DNA of 64,000 nt from Candidatus Nitrotoga sp. MKT. Lineage in GTDB: Bacteria; Pseudomonadota; Gammaproteobacteria; Burkholderiales; Gallionellaceae. Of the stretch, positions 47,848 to 58,380 are shown one piece after another (position 1 is the first letter of the stretch; every line of letters begins with the position of its first letter). Both the position numbers and the translations under genes were made by a program. The DNA is taken from NCBI GenBank assembly GCA_003402345.1, contig QFXH01000005.1:124001-188000 (forward strand). The letters run 5' to 3'. The notes below the pieces were generated by a model. The model was not told the DNA's origin. It was given only the letters and a program-made list of their open reading frames with translations, and searched no databases.

Positions 47848-49569
47848 TCACATTTTTTCCGGCGCGGAAACACCTAACAATACTAAGCCGTTGCGCATGA
47901 CTTGTGCCGCTGCGGCAATCAACGCTAGCCGCGCCAGTTTTATACCTTCTTCCTCAACCAGGAAGCGTGAAGCATTATAATAGCTGTGAAAATCAGCGGC
48001 CAAATCCTTTAAATAGATCGCGATCAGGTGTGGTGCCAAATCCTCTGCAGCGCTTTCGATCACCTGCGGATAGTCAATCAGGCGTTGCAACAAGGCGCGC
48101 TCGTAGTCACTCTCCAGCGTATTAACATCAGCTTGGCGTAGCACCGCAACATCACCGCCCCACTGTCCCAACACGCTACAAATACGCGCATGGGCATACT
48201 GAATATAATAAACAGGATTTTCATTGCTCTGCGATTTTGCCAGATCAATGTCGAACACCAGTTGAGAGTCGGGATGGCGCGCCGCGAGGAAGAAGCGCGT
48301 AGCATCGCAGCCTACTTCATCAATCAAGTCACGCAGGGTAACGTAGCTACCCGCGCGTTTGGATATTTTCACCTCTTCGCCATCGCGCAGCACCGTCACC
48401 ATTTGGTGCAGCACATAATCCGGCCAACCTTGCGGAATGCCAACATTCAAAGCTTGCAGCCCCGCGCGCACCCGTGTAATGGTGCTGTGATGGTCCGCGC
48501 CCTGTTCGTTAATGACGCGGGTAAAGCCGCGTCGCCATTTTTCCAGATGGTAGGCCACATCTGGTACAAAATAGGTATAGCTACCATCGCTCTTGCGCAT
48601 TACGCGATCTTTGTCGTCACCAAAATCTGTAGTGCGTAGCCATAGTGCATTGTCCTGCTCATACGTGTGGCCGCTGGCGATAAGTGCCTTGACCACTTCC
48701 TCCACTTTGCCATTGGTGTAAAGCGCGGATTCGAGCGCGAACACATCGAACTCCACGCCAAACGCGCGCAAATCCAGATCCTGTTCGCGACGCAGATAGG
48801 CCACCGCGAAATGACGGATGGCTTCGGCATCATCCGCATCTCCTCTGCCACTCATCTGTATGTCATAGGCTGTCGTGCCATCGACCTCCCCGATGATTTG
48901 GGAAGGCGTTTTCACGTCGATTACCTTTCTAGTCATGTAATCTTTTGCCACATCAATGATGTAGTCGCCGCGATAACCGGCTTCTGGCCAGGACGGATCG
49001 TCCGGCGTGATGCCCTTGCAGCGCAATTGCACGGAGCGCGTCAGGTTATCGATCTGTACGCCTGCATCGTTGTAGTAGAACTCGCGCGTCACGTTCCAGC
49101 CTGCCGCATGTAAAACGTTACACAAACAATCGCCCACCGCCGCGCCGCGACCATGCCCCACATGCAACGGTCCGGTCGGATTGGCCGAGACGAACTCCAC
49201 CCCCACATTGCGCCCCGCACCCAGGTGAATGTGGCCATAGCTCGCTCCTGCTTGCAACACGCCATGCACCACATTTTGTTTGGCTGCCGTAGTGATAAAT
49301 ACATTAATGAAACCAGCTCCCGCTATTTCTACCTTTTCCACTACTAGAGATGCAGGCAAAGCCGCGACCAATGCTTGTGCAATGTCACGTGGAGATTTGC
49401 GCAAAGGCTTTGCTAGCTGCATCGCTAGATTACATGCGTAATCGCCATGCAGTATCTGTTTGGGTCGCTCGATGAGGATGTCGATCTGTGTCGCTTCCGG
49501 TGCAACAATGCGCATGGCCTGCGCGAATAATTCGGAAAGATGGGATTTGAAATTCAAAACAGCAGACAT
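47848..49569 (-). CDS. argS: Arginyl-tRNA synthetase
   Basis: 573 residues. The class I HIGH motif is HVGHGRGA in [19 protein letters not shown]; the KMSKS region reads [16 protein letters not shown]. The N-terminal additional domain (1-110) and the C-terminal anticodon-binding DALR domain (ending [11 protein letters not shown]) are both present. It attaches arginine to its tRNA. Confidence 0.97.
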   Translation of the reverse strand: MSAVLNFKSHLSELFAQAMRIVAPEATQIDILIERPKQILHGDYACNLAMQLAKPLRKSPRDIAQALVAALPASLVVEKVEIAGAGFINVFITTAAKQNVVHGVLQAGASYGHIHLGAGRNVGVEFVSANPTGPLHVGHGRGAAVGDCLCNVLHAAGWNVTREFYYNDAGVQIDNLTRSVQLRCKGITPDDPSWPEAGYRGDYIIDVAKDYMTRKVIDVKTPSQIIGEVDGTTAYDIQMSGRGDADDAEAIRHFAVAYLRREQDLDLRAFGVEFDVFALESALYTNGKVEEVVKALIASGHTYEQDNALWLRTTDFGDDKDRVMRKSDGSYTYFVPDVAYHLEKWRRGFTRVINEQGADHHSTITRVRAGLQALNVGIPQGWPDYVLHQMVTVLRDGEEVKISKRAGSYVTLRDLIDEVGCDATRFFLAARHPDSQLVFDIDLAKSQSNENPVYYIQYAHARICSVLGQWGGDVAVLRQADVNTLESDYERALLQRLIDYPQVIESAAEDLAPHLIAIYLKDLAADFHSYYNASRFLVEEEGIKLARLALIAAAAQVMRNGLVLLGVSAPEKM

Positions 49570-49974
49570 TACACAGCTCTTTTACAAGAAGCGCGAATTA
49601 TAGCACTTGATGGGGCTTACCCAATGACAGGGTACAACTTCCTAATACTTGCGAACATATTCTGAATCATCATTGACTTTAAGCTAAATTTATTCAACTT
49701 CAAGTTATTTTGGATCAGGGTAGTGTTTCAATCTTTAGGTTAGGGATGAATTCAAGAACCAACCATAGCAATAAGAGGATTCAAGTTCGAAGTGCAACAC
49801 ATTGCCAATTCACTTTTATTAAATAAGAGCCAAGGGGTTGATGTTGTCAGAAGTATGATCAAGTTTAAAAAGGCAATAAATAACGCCTGTTGCAACTCGT
49901 GCTGCACTTTGAGCTCGAATCTGCCTTATCGCGGCGTGCATAAGAATTAATATTAAAAAACATGGTGGTAAGCT
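49570..49974. other. Intergenic region upstream of argS containing an inverted-repeat element
   Basis: 405 bases between argS and the DUF3106 gene. The first half holds nothing I recognise beyond the likely argS promoter. The second half carries the 145-bp inverted-repeat element described separately. Confidence 0.4.
49778..49922. mobile_element. 145-bp inverted-repeat element, possible MITE or IS remnant
   Basis: The left end (49778-49800, GATTCAAGTTCGAAGTGCAACAC) matches the right end (49900-49922) in reverse complement at 19 of 23 positions. A weaker extension outside includes ATAAG/CTTAT. The 99-base interior has no ORF. Long terminal inverted repeats around a short non-coding core are the form of a MITE or of solo ends left by IS decay. 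The GAAGTGCAACAC end sequence reminds me of some IS30-family ends, but that needs a search. Only one copy was seen. Confidence 0.5.
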
Positions 49975-50385
49975 TTATGGGGTATTAGCTAATGGAGGGG
50001 TGGCAGCTGGTGTGTTCAATTTTTCAGCTTCATGTTGGCGAACCATTTGTTTGACCTGTTCGCGTTTTTCCAAAGGAACTTTGCTAAATGCCTGGAATTT
50101 TTCGCGAGCACGGTCGCGCTGTTCGGGTGTTAGCTTGCTCCATTTTTCCAGTCTGTTATGCAGGCGTTGCTTCTTCATTGCATCAAGCTGTGGGTAGCGT
50201 TTCGCCAAATTGATGAGGCGCTGCCGCTGTAGTGTTTGCAGCGTATCCCATTGTTGAGAGAGCGGAGCGAGTGCCTCTTGTTGTATTGGGGTGAGATTTT
50301 CCCATGTCTGCGCCTCAGCTATCGTTGGCAGAAATAAAAATAAGGTGATGCTGAATGCGAGCAGGTGATGGCGGATTAGGTACAT
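49975..50385 (-). CDS. DUF3106 family exported protein
   Basis: 136 residues with a signal peptide (about 1-25, ending AEA). The rest is a highly charged helical protein: LTPIQQEALAPLSQQWDTL, RQRLINLAKRYPQLD and KLTPEQRDRAREKFQ match the DUF3106 pattern. It is similar in style to periplasmic CpxP/ZraP-type helical proteins. The final segment is Pro/Ala/Thr-rich. It is the third gene of an ECF sigma operon and could be part of an envelope-stress circuit. No molecular function is known. Confidence 0.82.
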   Translation of the reverse strand: MYLIRHHLLAFSITLFLFLPTIAEAQTWENLTPIQQEALAPLSQQWDTLQTLQRQRLINLAKRYPQLDAMKKQRLHNRLEKWSKLTPEQRDRAREKFQAFSKVPLEKREQVKQMVRQHEAEKLNTPAATPPLANTP

Positions 50386-50393
50386 GATTTGTA

Positions 50394-50738
50394 TCAGTCA
50401 ACGTAAAAGTGTATGGGCAAATCATCAGTCAGAATGGCAATATCTACGTCGGTTGTATCAGATTTTGCATTTTGATTCCAATAAGCGGTAGCGCTGAACA
50501 GAATAAGCGCAACTAATAAAGTGGCGGCCCACAAGCGTGATTTGTGCTGTGTACCGAAAGCATGCCATACGGCATGTTCAGCGCGGGCAAATACCGGCTC
50601 TATACAATGGGTAGCATGGTGTGCCATGGCTTGCTCTCGTGCCTGATGCAGGCGAGTCAGCGTGGGTTTGTCGAGCTGTGCAGCGGAATGGTTGAGTAAT
50701 TGTTTGATGCCTTCATGGCTCAGTTCATTTTTTTTCAT
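50394..50738 (-). CDS. DUF3619 family membrane protein (possible anti-sigma-like factor)
   Basis: 114 residues: a cytoplasmic helical N-terminus (about 1-70), one membrane helix (about 71-88, ATLLVALILFSATAYW) and a short acidic periplasmic tail ending DDLPIHFYVD. This is the DUF3619 layout. It overlaps the sigma factor gene by 4 nt (ATGA). An anti-sigma role is suggested by position and topology but not proved by sequence. Confidence 0.8.
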   Translation of the reverse strand: MKKNELSHEGIKQLLNHSAAQLDKPTLTRLHQAREQAMAHHATHCIEPVFARAEHAVWHAFGTQHKSRLWAATLLVALILFSATAYWNQNAKSDTTDVDIAILTDDLPIHFYVD

Positions 50739-51346
50739 GGCAAGTGAACTCCTTTTTTCCTCAAAATGGCCGCGAGGCTATGAGTAGCGCGTGAGCAGTG
50801 TGTTTTGACACTGCCTTCTGTGCAACCCATGATCGCCGCTGTTTCTGTAGTATCCATATCCTCCCAGTAACGCAACAGGAATGCCTCACGTTGACGTGCT
50901 GGGAGAGCGATTAATGCTTCTTCAATCAGAGCAATAAGTTGGGATTGCTCAAATGATGCATCAGGAGTAAGTCCTTGGCTATTGTTGTCGTCGTCCTGAA
51001 GGGTATCCAGTGGCTCATAGTCAGTTTCTTCGTGCTGTGGAATCAGCGAGGACATTAGCGAAACCCACCTGGAGCGGACTTTCTGTCTTCGGCAATGGTC
51101 ACGAATGGTGTTTTGCAGGATACGCTGAAACAACATAGGTAGCTCATTGGTGGGCTTACTGCCATATTTTTCGGCAAGCTTAAGCATAGAGTCCTGTACG
51201 ATATCTAGCGCCACATGTTCGTTACGTATCGCGAACAATGCTTGTTTGTAGGCGCGACGTTCGGTTTCAGCGAGAAATTTGGAAAGTTCGTCGTGGCTGG
51301 CCAGTTTGAAATGCTCCCCTGATGGGTAATAACTACTGGGTAACAT
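50735..51346 (-). CDS. RNA polymerase sigma factor, ECF subfamily
   Basis: 203 residues. Region 2 is ALDIVQDSMLKLAEKYG and neighbours. Region 4 is LPARQREAFLLRYWEDMDTTETAAIMGCTEGSVKTHCSRA with its helix-turn-helix. A long acidic linker (about 105-135) separates them. It heads the operon with DUF3619 and DUF3106 genes, a trio conserved in betaproteobacteria. Targets are unknown; the exported partners suggest an envelope signal. Confidence 0.92.
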   Translation of the reverse strand: MLPSSYYPSGEHFKLASHDELSKFLAETERRAYKQALFAIRNEHVALDIVQDSMLKLAEKYGSKPTNELPMLFQRILQNTIRDHCRRQKVRSRWVSLMSSLIPQHEETDYEPLDTLQDDDNNSQGLTPDASFEQSQLIALIEEALIALPARQREAFLLRYWEDMDTTETAAIMGCTEGSVKTHCSRATHSLAAILRKKGVHLP

Positions 51347-51541
51347 TGAAAACTCAAGGGTTACCCAAATTTCAAATGCAAGGTGTGAAAAAATTACATG
51401 ACGCTACATGTCTTTGATATGTAAGCAAGTAGATTTTTGGGCAACATTGCAATTGGGATGAGATTTTTAGTTCTGTAGATGTCTTGTTGAATTAATGAGT
51501 GACGAATGCTAACAAATTTCATCATAAATCAATAGATAATT

Positions 51542-51570
51542 GTTAACCCCGTTCTGGCGTGGGGGTTGAC
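51542..51570. promoter_or_regulatory. Dyad overlapping the ilv promoter -35 element
   Basis: GTTAACCCC (51542-51550) and GGGGTTGAC (51562-51570) pair with one mismatch around 11 bases. The right arm includes the TTGAC of the ilvB promoter, so a bound regulator would affect polymerase access. The regulator cannot be named. Confidence 0.4.
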
Positions 51571-51594
51571 CAAAATGCGTCTAACCTTTATCTT
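51566..51594 (+). promoter_or_regulatory. Sigma70 promoter of ilvBHC
   Basis: TTGACC (51566-51571) and TATCTT (51589-51594) are separated by 17 bases. Transcription would start near 51601, leaving a leader of about 33 nt. That is too short for a classic ilv peptide attenuator. Confidence 0.55.
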
Positions 51595-51633
51595 GCGCGG
51601 TTCTTTAATTATTGTTTGCTAGGGTAGTTTGAC

Positions 51634-53340
51634 ATGGAACTGACGGGCGCGGAAATAACCATTAGATGTTTGCAGGAAGAGGGGGCTGAATATGTGTTCG
51701 GGTACCCTGGTGGTGCGGTCTTGCACATTTACGATGCGTTGTTCACTCAGGATCAGGTTAAACATATACTAGTTCGTCATGAGCAGGCTGCAGTACATGC
51801 CGCTGACGGGTACGCGCGTTCCACTGACAAGGTGGGGGTCGCGTTGGTTACCTCTGGCCCTGGGGTAACCAATGCAGTCACAGGTATTGCTACTGCCTAT
51901 ATGGATTCTATTCCTATGGTAATTATCAGTGGCCAAGTGCCGACTTATGCCATCGGCGAAGATGCGTTTCAGGAGGTGGATACTGTTGGCATAACGCGAC
52001 CTTGCGTGAAGCATAATTTCTTGGTGAAAGACGTTAAGGAAATCGCTAGTACCATTAAAAAGGCATTTTATCTTGCCAAAAGTGGCCGTCCTGGGCCAGT
52101 GCTGGTGGATATCCCGAAAGATATATCCTGTCAAAAAACGGAATTCAGCTATCCAACATCGGTGAGCATCCGTTCTTATCATCCGGCTCAGCATAGTGAC
52201 TTGGGGCAGATCAAAAGTGCTGTGCAGTTGCTGTTGACAGCCAAACGGCCGATGGTTTATGCGGGCGGTGGCGTGATCTTGGCTGATGCATCTAAGCAAT
52301 TGACTGAATTAGTGCGTTTGCTGGGTTTCCCCTGTACCAATACTTTGATGGGCTTGGGTGGCTATCCGGCGACAGATAAGCAATTTGTTGGAATGTTGGG
52401 CATGCATGGTACGTATGAAGCAAATATGGGGATGCAGTATTGTGATGTGTTGCTGGCCGTGGGAGCACGTTTTGATGATCGTGTGGTTGGTAATGTTAAG
52501 CACTTTAGTCAGGAAAAACGCAAAATCATTCACATCGATATTGATCCTTCTTCAATTTCCAAGCGGGTGAAGGTGGATTTGCCTATCGTCGGTGATGTGG
52601 CACATGTGTTGGAAGATCTGCTGGCGGAATTGCATGGTAGCAAGGAAAAGCCCGATCAGCAGGCGATTGCGCCGTGGTGGGCGCAAATTAAGGAATGGCG
52701 CGGTAAGAATAGTTTAGTTTACAAAAATTCGGACGAGATAATTAAGCCCCAGTTCGTGATCGAAAAGCTGTATGAAGTTACCCAGGGTGATGCCTTCATC
52801 ACCTCCGACGTTGGACAGCATCAGATGTGGGCGGCTCAGTATTACAAATTTGATAAGCCGCGTCGCTGGATTAACTCTGGTGGGCTCGGCACCATGGGCT
52901 TCGGTTTGCCAGCCGCAATGGGCGTGCAATTAGCTCATCCAGATGCGCATGTAGCGTGCGTTACTGGAGAAGGCAGTATTCAAATGTGTATTCAGGAGCT
53001 CTCTACCTGTAAACAATTTCAATTGCCACTCAAAATTATCATGTTAAATAACCGTTATTTAGGGATGGTGCGCCAGTGGCAGCAGTTCTTCCATGGTAAC
53101 CGTTATGCCGAATCTTATATGGATGCGCTGCCCGATTTTGTGAAGCTGGCGGAAGCTTATGGTCATGTTGGTGTGCGCATTGAGAAGCCATCAGATGTGG
53201 AGCCTGCATTGAAAGAAGCATTTGGGCGTAAGCAACAACTGGTATTCATGGATTTCATAACAGACCAGACTGAGAACGTATTCCCCATGGTACAGGGTGG
53301 CAAGGGCTTGTCTGAAGTGATTCTGGCGGAGGATTTGTAA
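51634..53340 (+). CDS. ilvB: Acetolactate synthase, large catalytic subunit
   Basis: 568 residues of the AHAS family. The catalytic Glu50 is in RHEQAAVHAADGYARS. FAD and domain motifs follow. The thiamine diphosphate motif is GEGSIQMCIQELSTCKQFQLP through LNNRYLGMVRQWQ. It condenses pyruvate to acetolactate, or with 2-oxobutyrate, as the first step of branched-chain amino acid synthesis. The sequence is of the ilvI/ilvB anabolic type. The stop overlaps the ilvH start by 1 nt. Confidence 0.96.
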   Translation: MELTGAEITIRCLQEEGAEYVFGYPGGAVLHIYDALFTQDQVKHILVRHEQAAVHAADGYARSTDKVGVALVTSGPGVTNAVTGIATAYMDSIPMVIISGQVPTYAIGEDAFQEVDTVGITRPCVKHNFLVKDVKEIASTIKKAFYLAKSGRPGPVLVDIPKDISCQKTEFSYPTSVSIRSYHPAQHSDLGQIKSAVQLLLTAKRPMVYAGGGVILADASKQLTELVRLLGFPCTNTLMGLGGYPATDKQFVGMLGMHGTYEANMGMQYCDVLLAVGARFDDRVVGNVKHFSQEKRKIIHIDIDPSSISKRVKVDLPIVGDVAHVLEDLLAELHGSKEKPDQQAIAPWWAQIKEWRGKNSLVYKNSDEIIKPQFVIEKLYEVTQGDAFITSDVGQHQMWAAQYYKFDKPRRWINSGGLGTMGFGLPAAMGVQLAHPDAHVACVTGEGSIQMCIQELSTCKQFQLPLKIIMLNNRYLGMVRQWQQFFHGNRYAESYMDALPDFVKLAEAYGHVGVRIEKPSDVEPALKEAFGRKQQLVFMDFITDQTENVFPMVQGGKGLSEVILAEDL

Positions 53341-53831
53341 TGCGGCATATTATTTCCCTGTTGATGGAAAATGAGGCGGGCGCCTTGTCGCGTGTTTCCG
53401 GGTTGTTTTCAGCGCGCGGTTACAACATAGAGTCACTTACTGTGGCGCCCACAGAAGATGCTACGCTGTCGCGCATGACTATAGTAACCAGTGGTTCTGA
53501 CGAAGTGATTGAGCAAATTTACAAGCAGCTCAACAAGCTGATTGAGGTTTTTGCGGTGATGGATCTGAGTGAAGGCGAACATCTGGAGCGCGAGTTAATG
53601 TTGGTGAAAGTGCGTGCGGTGGGTGCGGTGCGTGAGGAGATGAAGCGCATGACGGATATTTTCCGTGGATGCATTATCGATGTATCTGACAAAACCTACA
53701 CCATTGAATTAACCGGCACCGGGCACAAGCTTGAAAGCTTCTTGCAAGCCATAGACCGCAGCCTGATTCTGGAAACTGTGCGTACGGGTGCGTCCGGCAT
53801 CGGGCGCGGCGATCGCATTTTAAAACTTTAA
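53340..53831 (+). CDS. ilvH: Acetolactate synthase, small regulatory subunit
   Basis: 163 residues. The N-terminal ACT domain (ISLLMENEAGALSRVSGLFSARGYNIESLTV) binds valine for feedback control. The C-terminal domain (about 80-163) activates the large subunit. It overlaps ilvB by one base, keeping subunit synthesis coupled. ilvC begins 35 bp later. Confidence 0.96.
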   Translation: MRHIISLLMENEAGALSRVSGLFSARGYNIESLTVAPTEDATLSRMTIVTSGSDEVIEQIYKQLNKLIEVFAVMDLSEGEHLERELMLVKVRAVGAVREEMKRMTDIFRGCIIDVSDKTYTIELTGTGHKLESFLQAIDRSLILETVRTGASGIGRGDRILKL

Positions 53832-53839
53832 TTTTTTAA

Positions 53840-54883
<1,044 letters not shown>

Positions 54884-54897
54884 GGATTTTGGAGTCG

Positions 54898-54941
54898 GGA
54901 TTGAGAGTTTGAATTAGTGAGTGCTGGATCACTCTCAATCC
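54898..54941 (+). terminator. Long inverted repeat after ilvC
   Basis: GGATTGAGAGT (54898-54908) and ACTCTCAATCC (54931-54941) are perfect 11-bp arms around 22 bases that themselves can form a GAGTG/CACTC hairpin. No immediate T-run follows. It could end the ilv transcript or stabilise its 3' end before psd. Confidence 0.5.
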
Positions 54942-55007
54942 TGAGTTTCATGATTCTTGTTCTTCAATTCTTGTTTCTAAAAATCCAATCTTCGTTGTTC
55001 CCTCCTA

Positions 55008-55658
55008 ATGTCTAATTATCCCCACCCAATCATTGCACGCGAGGGATGGCCATTTTTGGCTATCGCCATATCCATAGCTAGCTTGGTATCATATTTTTGT
55101 GGTGGAGTGTGGTCCCTACTGTTTTGGTTGGCGGCGTTGTTTGTGCTGCAATTTTTCCGCGATCCACCGCGTGCAATTCCACAGGATGCAGATGCAGTGT
55201 TATCCCCTGCTGATGGCCGTATTGTGGCAGTGGAGCGCACGCAGGATCCCTATGTACAGCGCGACGCCATTAAGATCAGCGTGTTTATGAATGTATTTAA
55301 TGTGCATTCCAATCGTAGCCCCATAGATGGCTTGGTAAAACGCGTTCAATATTTCCCTGGCAAATTCGTAAATGCTGATTTGGCTAAGGCTTCGTTGGAA
55401 AATGAGCGAAATGCCATATGGATTAAAAGGGCTGATGGGCAAGATGTAACCAGTGTGCAAGTGGCTGGGCTGATTGCACGCCGTATCTTGTGTTATGTGC
55501 AAGAAGGCAGTGTTTTGACACGCGGTCAACGATATGGCTTTATCCGTTTCGGCTCGCGCGTGGATGTGTATTTGCCACTGACGGCTGCCGTAAAAGTGTC
55601 TATTGGTGATAAAGTATGTGCAACAACTACGATACTGGCGGTTTTGTCCAAGGGCTAA
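55008..55658 (+). CDS. psd: Phosphatidylserine decarboxylase proenzyme (short type)
   Basis: 216 residues. Self-cleavage at Gly182-Ser183 in [11 protein letters not shown] yields the pyruvoyl-bearing alpha chain. [11 protein letters not shown] and [11 protein letters not shown] are family motifs. Two hydrophobic segments near the N-terminus anchor it to the inner membrane. It makes phosphatidylethanolamine from the product of PssA, whose gene starts 30 bp downstream. No good ribosome site was seen before the ATG. Confidence 0.94.
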   Translation: MSNYPHPIIAREGWPFLAIAISIASLVSYFCGGVWSLLFWLAALFVLQFFRDPPRAIPQDADAVLSPADGRIVAVERTQDPYVQRDAIKISVFMNVFNVHSNRSPIDGLVKRVQYFPGKFVNADLAKASLENERNAIWIKRADGQDVTSVQVAGLIARRILCYVQEGSVLTRGQRYGFIRFGSRVDVYLPLTAAVKVSIGDKVCATTTILAVLSKG

Positions 55659-55688
55659 AAGCCAATACGATGAAAATCTTTCAAAATC

Positions 55689-56441
55689 ATGTCTGATTCG
55701 ACTGATACAAAATCGATGGATCTGCGCAGGCGCAGTATCTACCTGTTGCCCAATTTATTGACTACAGGTGCGCTGTTTGCCGGTTTTTACGCGATTGTAC
55801 AGGCAATGAATAGTAAGTTTGAGTTTGCTGCCGTAGCAATTTTTATTGCTATGGTGCTAGATGGCCTGGATGGTCGTGTGGCTCGGCTGACCCGTACCCA
55901 AAGCGAATTTGGAGCGGAATATGATAGCCTGTCCGACATGGTGTCGTTCGGTGTGGCTCCCTCTTTACTGATGTATGAATGGGCGTTCAAGGATTTAGGT
56001 AAATTGGGTTGGTTCGCAGCCTTTATTTATTGCGCTGGCACGGCGTTACGGTTGGCGCGTTTCAACGCTAATATTGAAGTGGTAGATAAGCGATTTTTTC
56101 AAGGTCTACCTAGCCCAGCTGCTGCCGCAGTGATCGCAGGTTTCGTTTGGGTGATGTTGGATAATCACTTTAGCGGTCAAGAGGTACGTTGGTATGCCAT
56201 CACTCTTACGGTGTTTGCCGGCTTGAGTATGGTGAGTAACGTGCGCTTCTACAGTTTTAAAGATTTTAATATGCGCAAGAGCGTGCCGTTTATCGTAATT
56301 ATTCTGGTTGCGTTATTTTTTATACTGATTTCCAGCTATCCGCCCGGAGTGCTGTTTCTGCTTTTTTTGTGCTATGCCCTATCTGGCTATGTGCTGTGGC
56401 TGCTCGGTTTTCGAAAGAAAACTGCCAATCCCACCACGTAG
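55689..56441 (+). CDS. pssA: CDP-diacylglycerol-serine O-phosphatidyltransferase
   Basis: 250 residues with about six membrane helices. The CDP-alcohol phosphatidyltransferase signature runs from Asp58 (DGLDGRVARLTRTQSEFG) to the final Asp83 (DSLSDM). It makes phosphatidylserine, the substrate of Psd. The psd-pssA pair after ilvBHC is the usual betaproteobacterial order. leuA, often next, is missing here and replaced by the convergent ccm cluster. Confidence 0.95.
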   Translation: MSDSTDTKSMDLRRRSIYLLPNLLTTGALFAGFYAIVQAMNSKFEFAAVAIFIAMVLDGLDGRVARLTRTQSEFGAEYDSLSDMVSFGVAPSLLMYEWAFKDLGKLGWFAAFIYCAGTALRLARFNANIEVVDKRFFQGLPSPAAAAVIAGFVWVMLDNHFSGQEVRWYAITLTVFAGLSMVSNVRFYSFKDFNMRKSVPFIVIILVALFFILISSYPPGVLFLLFLCYALSGYVLWLLGFRKKTANPTT

Positions 56442-56447
56442 TGGATC

Positions 56448-56496
56448 ATAAAAAAGTGCGTCATGACGGGAGTAAATATGCCCCGCCTTTTTGTTC
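56448..56496 (+). terminator. Imperfect hairpin plus T-run after pssA
   Basis: An A-rich arm, a CGGG/CCCG stem and a following TTTTTG lie just after the pssA stop in the convergent gap with ccmE. The stem is imperfect, so this is only a candidate terminator. Confidence 0.35.
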
Positions 56497-56730
56497 GGAG
56501 CGATACTGGAATTCCTGAATCTATACTCATTGGTTTATAAGTCCCATTACAATTAAACCCTATCAGGACAATTCATTTGGTTATTTTTAGCCGTGCCATT
56601 TAAACAATGGCAGCTTTTAATCGCATATATTGAAATTTTTCCGCGTCTTAATATTGGCCGGCCACCAAATTTCTAAAGTCTCCTTGAATAAGATTAAGAT
56701 TTTTTTGAGAATCAGGCAATAGATTTTGGG

Positions 56731-57207
56731 TTATTTTGTAATAGGCGCATTAACGGATGACGCGGCATTCACAGCAGATTGTCCTTTCGCAGCTTGCTTC
56801 ATAGCATATGCAGCTTCTGGGGCTATGTAGTTTTCATCATGCTTCGCCAATACTTCATCCGCGCGGAAGACATTCCCAGCTTCGAGCTTGCCATGCACCA
56901 CCACTCCTTTCCCTTCCTTGAAAAGATCGGGCAAGAAACCTTTGTATACAACTGGCATACTCTTAGCGGTATCGGTTATGCTGAAATGTACTGTCAAACC
57001 GTCGCTCTGGCGCTTGACGCTGTCCGTAACGACCAATCCGCCCATCCGGAAGCCGCGCCCTTGTGGCGCTTCTTTGTTAAGAACTTGGGTCGGGGTAAAG
57101 TACAAGCTAATATTATCGTTTAGTGCATATAGCACCAAACCTACGGCGGTACCCAAAGCAACAAGTGCAAAAATTATATATACAAATTTTCTTTGACGCG
57201 GTTTCAT
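56731..57207 (-). CDS. ccmE: Cytochrome c maturation heme chaperone CcmE
   Basis: 158 residues from the ATG at 57207, seven codons inside the longest open frame. That start gives the usual MKPRQRKF-membrane helix beginning. The periplasmic OB-fold carries the heme-binding HDENY motif, His123 and Tyr127. CcmE receives heme exported by CcmABCD and passes it to the ligation complex. It is separated from ccmD by 237 bp, an unusual gap, and the ccmF, ccmG and ccmH genes do not follow. Confidence 0.95.
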   Translation of the reverse strand: MKPRQRKFVYIIFALVALGTAVGLVLYALNDNISLYFTPTQVLNKEAPQGRGFRMGGLVVTDSVKRQSDGLTVHFSITDTAKSMPVVYKGFLPDLFKEGKGVVVHGKLEAGNVFRADEVLAKHDENYIAPEAAYAMKQAAKGQSAVNAASSVNAPITK

Positions 57208-57444
57208 GTGATTTTTTTCCAATATCAATATTATTTGAATCCAAATGTCTTTTGAAATGCTTATGAGTCGACACAGCTTCGATTGCTTCGAGTTTATTTG
57301 GTAAAGTTTTGTTCCATCAGGTGTATGAATATTTCATGCTATGTCGCATAGACAAGCATTTTTTGTCCAATTGAAAGAATTTTCGTGATCGTCGCACGAA
57401 TTGATAATGTGATCAGGATATTTGGCAAACTTGTCCTTGAAGCA

Positions 57445-57615
57445 TTATGTCATGTCATCTTCTGCATTGCGCATTAGCTGTAATTGCTGCAGGGTAAGCA
57501 TTTTTCTGTGGCGCACCATTACAATTTCAATAATAAATATCAGCAGTGCCATTCCGTACGAGCCCCATATGTACCAGGCATAGCCCTTCATGGCAAAAAA
57601 TTCACTCCAGTTCAT
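57445..57615 (-). CDS. ccmD: Heme exporter subunit CcmD
   Basis: 56 residues: MNWSEFFAMKGYAWYIWGSY, one membrane helix (about 12-33, ending IEIVMVRHRK) and a basic then acidic tail. This is the CcmD pattern. Its start overlaps the ccmC stop as ATGA, which confirms the frame. CcmD stabilises holo-CcmE release from CcmABC. The gene is short and easily missed. Confidence 0.9.
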   Translation of the reverse strand: MNWSEFFAMKGYAWYIWGSYGMALLIFIIEIVMVRHRKMLTLQQLQLMRNAEDDMT

Positions 57616-58349
57616 CGCCTAACCTCTACGAGCTCAGATACCCACTGGGCTTTGCATTCACGCTCTAAAATAATACAACGCACACGTAGTAAAGAAACCG
57701 CAATGGCATATAGCCAGACCGCCAGCATCATGGTGTACATGCCTTGCTGCATAGCCACGTGCATGCTGGTGCCGGTGAATTTGACCGAAGCTCCTTGGTG
57801 CAGGGTATTCCACCATTGCACCGAAAAATAGATGATAGGGACATTGACCGAGCCTATTATGGCGAGCAGTGCGCTGGCACGGTCGGCACGACGCGGATCA
57901 TCAATCGAGGCATGTAAAGCGATAAAACCAAGATAAAGGAATAGTAAGATGAGTTCGGAGGTCAGCCGCGCATCCCATACCCACCATGCCCCCCACATCG
58001 GCTTACCCCACAATGCACCAGTCCATAGCGAAAGAAAGGCAAGCAGCGCGCCCGTAGGTGCTAGCGCAGAAGCCATCATGGAAGACAAGCGCGTATTGAA
58101 AATTAGCCCTAGCGCGGCATAACCGGCCATGACCAGATAGATAAACATGGACAGGATGGAAGCCGGTACATGTATGAACATGATGCGGTAAGCTTCGCTT
58201 TGCTGGACATCAGTCGGCGCCACAAAAAAACTAATATAAAGACCGGCAACAAACAGGATTGCGGCCGACCATGCGAACCACGGCACCATTTTGCCGGCCA
58301 CCCCATAAAAGGTGCTCGGCGAGGAATATTTAAACCAGTTTATAGCCAA
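57612..58349 (-). CDS. ccmC: Heme exporter membrane protein CcmC
   Basis: 245 residues with six membrane helices. The WWD heme-handling domain reads WGAWWVWDARLTSELILLFLYLG. Flanking histidines are in FIHVPAS and SSPSTFYGV-adjacent segments. It transfers heme to CcmE. It lies 31 bp after ccmB and overlaps ccmD. Confidence 0.95.
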   Translation of the reverse strand: MAINWFKYSSPSTFYGVAGKMVPWFAWSAAILFVAGLYISFFVAPTDVQQSEAYRIMFIHVPASILSMFIYLVMAGYAALGLIFNTRLSSMMASALAPTGALLAFLSLWTGALWGKPMWGAWWVWDARLTSELILLFLYLGFIALHASIDDPRRADRASALLAIIGSVNVPIIYFSVQWWNTLHQGASVKFTGTSMHVAMQQGMYTMMLAVWLYAIAVSLLRVRCIILERECKAQWVSELVEVRR

Positions 58350-58380
58350 TATCTACTCAATTAAAAATACACAATGTGTT

